This document shows positions 60,418 through 64,000 of a DNA stretch of 64,000 nt, one piece after another. This DNA comes from Rhodococcus sp. P-2 (GTDB lineage: Bacteria > Actinomycetota > Actinomycetes > Mycobacteriales > Mycobacteriaceae): positions 6,171,786 through 6,235,785 of the forward strand of contig NZ_CP066779.1 of NCBI RefSeq assembly GCF_016598535.1, written 5' to 3'. Under the pieces are notes generated by a model. That model did no database searches. It was not told where the DNA came from and was given only the letters and a program-made list of their open reading frames with translations. Made by a program: the position numbers and the translations under genes. Numbering within the stretch: position 1 is the first letter of the stretch; each line of letters begins with the position of its first letter.

Positions 60418-63400
60418 ATGAACACGATCAACACGGACAGTCCGGTAGCTGGAGAGGTCGATCGAACTCCGGGCTGGATCCGCCGCTTGGCCCACGCATG
60501 CTGGTTGCACCGAAGAGTTGCGATCGGCGCGCTTCTCGTGACCGTCATCGCTTCGGCGATCGACATCTCGTTTCCGCTTCTGACCCGCTATGCGCTCGAC
60601 GCCGCCGGACAGGAGAACCCTGGCAAGGTGATCGGCTTCGTGGCGTTGGCGATCGCAGTGCTCGCGATCGTGCGGTTCGCGTGCCAGTACGGCCGACGGA
60701 TGCTGGCCGGCCGACTCTCGCTCGACGTTCAACACGACTTGCGACTCGCCCTGCTCGGCTCACTCCAACGTCTCGACGGACGCGGACAGGATCAGATCCG
60801 CACAGGCCAAGTGGTTTCCCGGTCCATCACCGATCTGCAGCTCGTCCAGGGTCTGCTCGCGATGGTGCCGATGTCGGCGGGCGCGCTCCTGCAATTCGTG
60901 CTCGCGATCGGCATCATGGCTTGGCTCTCGCCGTTGCTGACTCTCGTCGCCGTCGCCGTCATCCCCGCGGTGGGACTCGTGGTGTTCCTGATGCGACCGA
61001 TGCTCTTCGCCGCCACGTGGTCCGCGCAGCAGCGGGCCGCCGATCTCGCCCAACACGTCGAGGAAACCGTCACGGGCGTTCGCGTAGTCAAGGGATTCGG
61101 GCAGGAACAACGAGCGGTCGACCAACTCGAAAAGCACAGCCGCACGCTGTATTCGGAGCGCCTTCGCGCCGCGTGGTTGAACGCGAAATTCGCGCCGACC
61201 ATGGCCGCCTTGCCCCAGCTAGGGCAGGTGGGAGTGATCGCCCTCGGCGGGTATCTCGCATTGCACGACAAGATCACCGTGGGAACGTTTCTCGCATTCG
61301 CCACCTATATCGTGACAATGACCGGTGTCACCCGAACTTTGTCGTCTGTCATCGTCATGGCACAGCTGGCGCGCGCGGCTGTCGAGCGCGTCTACGACGT
61401 CATCAACGCTCAACCCGACATCGCCGATCCGGACCATCCGGTGGACCTTCCCGACGGTCCACTGGGCGTCACTTTCGACGACGTGGCATTCGGGTTCGAC
61501 ACCGAACGCGACGTCCTGACCGGACTGAACCTCCGCATAGAACCCGGCGAGACCGTCGCCGTCGTGGGTCCGGCCGCATCGGGCAAGACCGCGTTGTCCT
61601 TGCTTCTCCCCCGGTTCTACGCCCCGACTTCGGGTCAGGTCAGCGTCGACACCGGTGGCCAGAGCTTCCCCATCGGCGAACTGCGCAGTGAGCAGCTTCG
61701 TGCCGCCGTCAGCCTCGTCTTCGACGAACCTTTCCTGTTCTCCGACACCATCGCCGCCAACATCGCATTGGGTCGCGAGGACGCCTCCGACGAGGACATC
61801 CGCGCCGCGGCTGCATTGGCACAGGCAGACGCCTTCATCGAGGCACTTCCGGACGGATACGACACCATTGTCGGTGAGCGCGGACTGACGTTGTCCGGTG
61901 GACAACGTCAGCGCATCGCGCTTGCGAGAGCTCTGCTTGTCGACCCACGGATCCTGGTACTCGACGACGCCACCTCCGCCGTCGACGCGGCAACCGAAGC
62001 GGCGATCTTCGACGCTTTCCGCGCCCGACGACGGCAGACCACGCTGATCCTCGCTCACCGGCGATCCACCCTGACGCTGGCCGATCGGGTAGCAGTTCTC
62101 GACGGCGGACGGATCATCGACTCCGGCACCGTGGACGAGTTGGAAGGGCGATGTCCGCTCTTTCGCGCCCTGTTCTCCTCGCCTCCGGAACTCCCCGACC
62201 AACTCGACGAGGTCGGCCCCGATACCTTCGGACGCGACGACCGCGAACCGACAGCCGAGCAGTTGTGGCCGCAGGCACCGGAATCCGAAGCCGACAACAC
62301 CGCGGCTTCGACGCAGGGTGCAGGCGGACCGATGGCCGGGGCACTCAGCGGAATCGCGGTGACGCCCTCCCTGAGGGCAGCAGTCGACGCGCTCCCGCCC
62401 GCGCGCGAAGATCCCGGAATCGCTCCCGAGAGCCTGCGCGAATCGAATCCACAGTTCTCCCTCGGACAGATATTGAGGCCCGTCCGCTGGGTCCTGCTGG
62501 CAGTTGTCGTCTGTCTTGCTCTGGACTCGGCCGCAGCGATCGCGTTCCCCTCGCTCGTCAGATACGCCATCGACCACGGTGTCGTGACCGCGGACAGCAG
62601 CACGCTGTGGATCGCGACGGCATTCGGAGCGCTCCTGGTTGCCGCCGACTGGGTCATCGTCGCGGTCATGACGGTCATCACCGCCAGGGCCGGCGAACGC
62701 GTGTTGTTCGGGCTCCGCGTACGCAGCTACGCACACCTGCAGCGCCTGGGTCTGGACTACTACGAACGTGAATTGTCCGGACGCATCATGACTCGCATGA
62801 CCACCGACGTCGACGCGCTCTCGTCGTTCATCCAGACCGGCATGTCGACGGCGATCGTGAGTGTCCTGACGGTCGGCGGAATTTCGATCGCGCTCCTCGC
62901 GACCGACGTGACGCTCGGCCTGGTGGCGCTGGCCGTCATCCCACCGCTCGTGGTTGCGACCGTGATCTTCCGCAAGATCTCCTCGGTTGCCTACAGTCAG
63001 TCCCGCGAGCGGATCTCGCTCGTCAACGCCGACTTCCAGGAGAACATCGCCGGCCTGCGAGCGGCTCAGGCATACCGCCGCGAGGAAGGTGCCGCGCGCA
63101 GGTTCGCCGAACGCTCCGAAAGCTACCGCCGATCGCGGATGCGGTCACAGCGAGCCATCTCGATCTACTTCCCGTTCATCTCGTTCCTGTCCGATCTCGC
63201 GTTGGCCGCGGTCGTGTTCGTCGGTGCGCACCAGATCGCCAACGGATCGACGTCGCCCGGCGTACTGATCGCTTTCGTGCTCTACCTCGGCCTGCTGTTC
63301 GGACCGATTCAGCAACTCTCACAGGTCTTCGACGGTTACCAACAGGCAAACGTCGGATTGCAGCGAATCGGCGATCTGCTGCGCACTCGCAGTTCGATCG

Positions 63401-64000
63401 AGACCGCCGACAGCGAGGATCTGATCCCGATCTCCGGACGGCTGGACGGCGCCGTCCATCTCGACGGTGTCGGGTTCCGGTACTCGGGAGCGGACGTCGA
63501 CGCGCTCTCCGAATTCGATCTGCAGATCCCGCCGGGCACGACGGTCGCTCTGGTCGGCCGAACCGGCGCCGGGAAGTCGACAGTGGTGAAATTGCTCGCC
63601 CGCTTCTACGACCCGACGTCCGGATCCGTCGACGTGGACGGCACCGATATCCGGAACTTCCATCTCTCGCAGTACCGCCGTCGCCTCGGCGTGGTCCCGC
63701 AGGAAGCACATCTGTTCACCGGCACGGTCGCCGACAACATCGCGTACGGCAGGCCGTCGGCTTCGCACGAGGAGATCGAGGAAGCGGCGCGTTCCGTCGG
63801 CGCACTGAATTCGATAGCCGACATGCGTGGAGGCATGAACCATCCCGTCGGCGAGCGTGGCCAGGGGCTCTCGGCGGGCCAGCGCCAACTGATCGCATTG
63901 GCCCGTGCCGAACTGGTCGACCCGGACCTACTTCTCCTCGACGAGGCGACCGCGACGCTGGATCCCGCGACCGAACGAATGGTGCTCGAAGCAAGTCGGT
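60418..64000 (+). CDS. tandem-fused ABC exporter (Rv0194-like), 3' end beyond window
   Basis: 1,194 residues are visible and the frame runs off the right edge. Two complete half-exporters are joined: TMD1 (about 25-330), NBD1 (Walker A VVGPAASGKTALS near 382; LSGGQRQRIA; LVLDDATSAVD), TMD2 (about 690-975) and NBD2 (LVGRTGAGKSTVV near 1046; LSAGQRQLIA; LLLDEATATLD). NBD1 has Asp where the catalytic Glu of Walker B should be, and NBD2 has LSAGQ for LSGGQ. One ATP site is therefore probably degenerate, as in heterodimeric exporters. M. tuberculosis Rv0194 is a comparably long fused multidrug exporter. Only the last stretch of NBD2 after the D-loop is missing. Confidence 0.92.
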   Translation, partial: MNTINTDSPVAGEVDRTPGWIRRLAHACWLHRRVAIGALLVTVIASAIDISFPLLTRYALDAAGQENPGKVIGFVALAIAVLAIVRFACQYGRRMLAGRLSLDVQHDLRLALLGSLQRLDGRGQDQIRTGQVVSRSITDLQLVQGLLAMVPMSAGALLQFVLAIGIMAWLSPLLTLVAVAVIPAVGLVVFLMRPMLFAATWSAQQRAADLAQHVEETVTGVRVVKGFGQEQRAVDQLEKHSRTLYSERLRAAWLNAKFAPTMAALPQLGQVGVIALGGYLALHDKITVGTFLAFATYIVTMTGVTRTLSSVIVMAQLARAAVERVYDVINAQPDIADPDHPVDLPDGPLGVTFDDVAFGFDTERDVLTGLNLRIEPGETVAVVGPAASGKTALSLLLPRFYAPTSGQVSVDTGGQSFPIGELRSEQLRAAVSLVFDEPFLFSDTIAANIALGREDASDEDIRAAAALAQADAFIEALPDGYDTIVGERGLTLSGGQRQRIALARALLVDPRILVLDDATSAVDAATEAAIFDAFRARRRQTTLILAHRRSTLTLADRVAVLDGGRIIDSGTVDELEGRCPLFRALFSSPPELPDQLDEVGPDTFGRDDREPTAEQLWPQAPESEADNTAASTQGAGGPMAGALSGIAVTPSLRAAVDALPPAREDPGIAPESLRESNPQFSLGQILRPVRWVLLAVVVCLALDSAAAIAFPSLVRYAIDHGVVTADSSTLWIATAFGALLVAADWVIVAVMTVITARAGERVLFGLRVRSYAHLQRLGLDYYERELSGRIMTRMTTDVDALSSFIQTGMSTAIVSVLTVGGISIALLATDVTLGLVALAVIPPLVVATVIFRKISSVAYSQSRERISLVNADFQENIAGLRAAQAYRREEGAARRFAERSESYRRSRMRSQRAISIYFPFISFLSDLALAAVVFVGAHQIANGSTSPGVLIAFVLYLGLLFGPIQQLSQVFDGYQQANVGLQRIGDLLRTRSSIETADSEDLIPISGRLDGAVHLDGVGFRYSGADVDALSEFDLQIPPGTTVALVGRTGAGKSTVVKLLARFYDPTSGSVDVDGTDIRNFHLSQYRRRLGVVPQEAHLFTGTVADNIAYGRPSASHEEIEEAARSVGALNSIADMRGGMNHPVGERGQGLSAGQRQLIALARAELVDPDLLLLDEATATLDPATERMVLEASR

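Overview
The window is gene-dense, GC-rich bacterial chromosome with about 49 protein genes. No RNA gene, insertion sequence, phage gene or CRISPR array was seen. It looks like a mycolic-acid actinomycete (order Mycobacteriales), most likely a Rhodococcus. Several features point that way: a CtpH-type P-type ATPase between two small membrane proteins (the order of Rv0424c-Rv0426c in M. tuberculosis), a SigG-type sigma factor, a fused Rv0194-like ABC exporter, many FadD/FadE/crotonase genes, GTG/TTG starts, and start codons placed directly behind TANNNT elements (leaderless transcripts). The genus is an inference; no marker gene is present.

Layout. 1-3600: a VOC protein, a SigG-like ECF sigma factor, a GNAT protein and a (p)ppGpp-hydrolase-like HD protein. 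4096-9585: a 1,830-residue single-chain acyl-CoA carboxylase in eukaryotic-ACC domain order, behind a 500-base gene-free leader. 9654-14475: the three-gene CtpH operon. 14659-19178: an aldo/keto reductase and three poorly known genes (a RAMA-like protein, a helical protein, an orphan DUF5691 protein). 19236-22104: a pair of acyl-CoA dehydrogenases and an HNH-like zinc protein. 22173-25485: a MacB-type ABC transporter. 25757-34684: a FadD ligase, YchJ, a lipoprotein, an ABC exporter with a MerR/SoxR-type promoter, a DEAD-box helicase, a nitrilase, a phosphoribosyltransferase and a helical protein. 34824-41167: FadD15-like ligase, epimerase, and a GntR-controlled set (FAD oxidase, isochorismatase-like hydrolase, alpha/beta hydrolase). 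41251-44694: a TM0106-type nuclease-helicase. 44724-48978: a TetR-controlled pair (PLP aldolase/deaminase and sugar-lactone oxidase), then an adenine-deaminase-type enzyme. 48985-53269: two crotonases, a truncated adenylate-forming protein and a second GlcD-like FAD enzyme. 53229-57637: a PadR-MFS drug-export pair, GNAT, a glutathionyl-hydroquinone-reductase-like protein and VOC. 57792-64000: an unknown membrane protein, a two-gene ABC transporter and a tandem ABC exporter that runs off the right edge.

Common themes are acyl-CoA metabolism, export and small-molecule detoxification, controlled by local one-component regulators. Several regulators have convincing palindromes beside them: TetR has two copies of CCTGGACG-NNN-GTCCA, GntR has TTGTCTGACAA, and PadR has a 9-base inverted repeat. 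Three adenylate-forming genes carry Crp/GlxR-like TGTGA-N6-TCACA sites next to their starts, which suggests cAMP-linked control of acyl activation.
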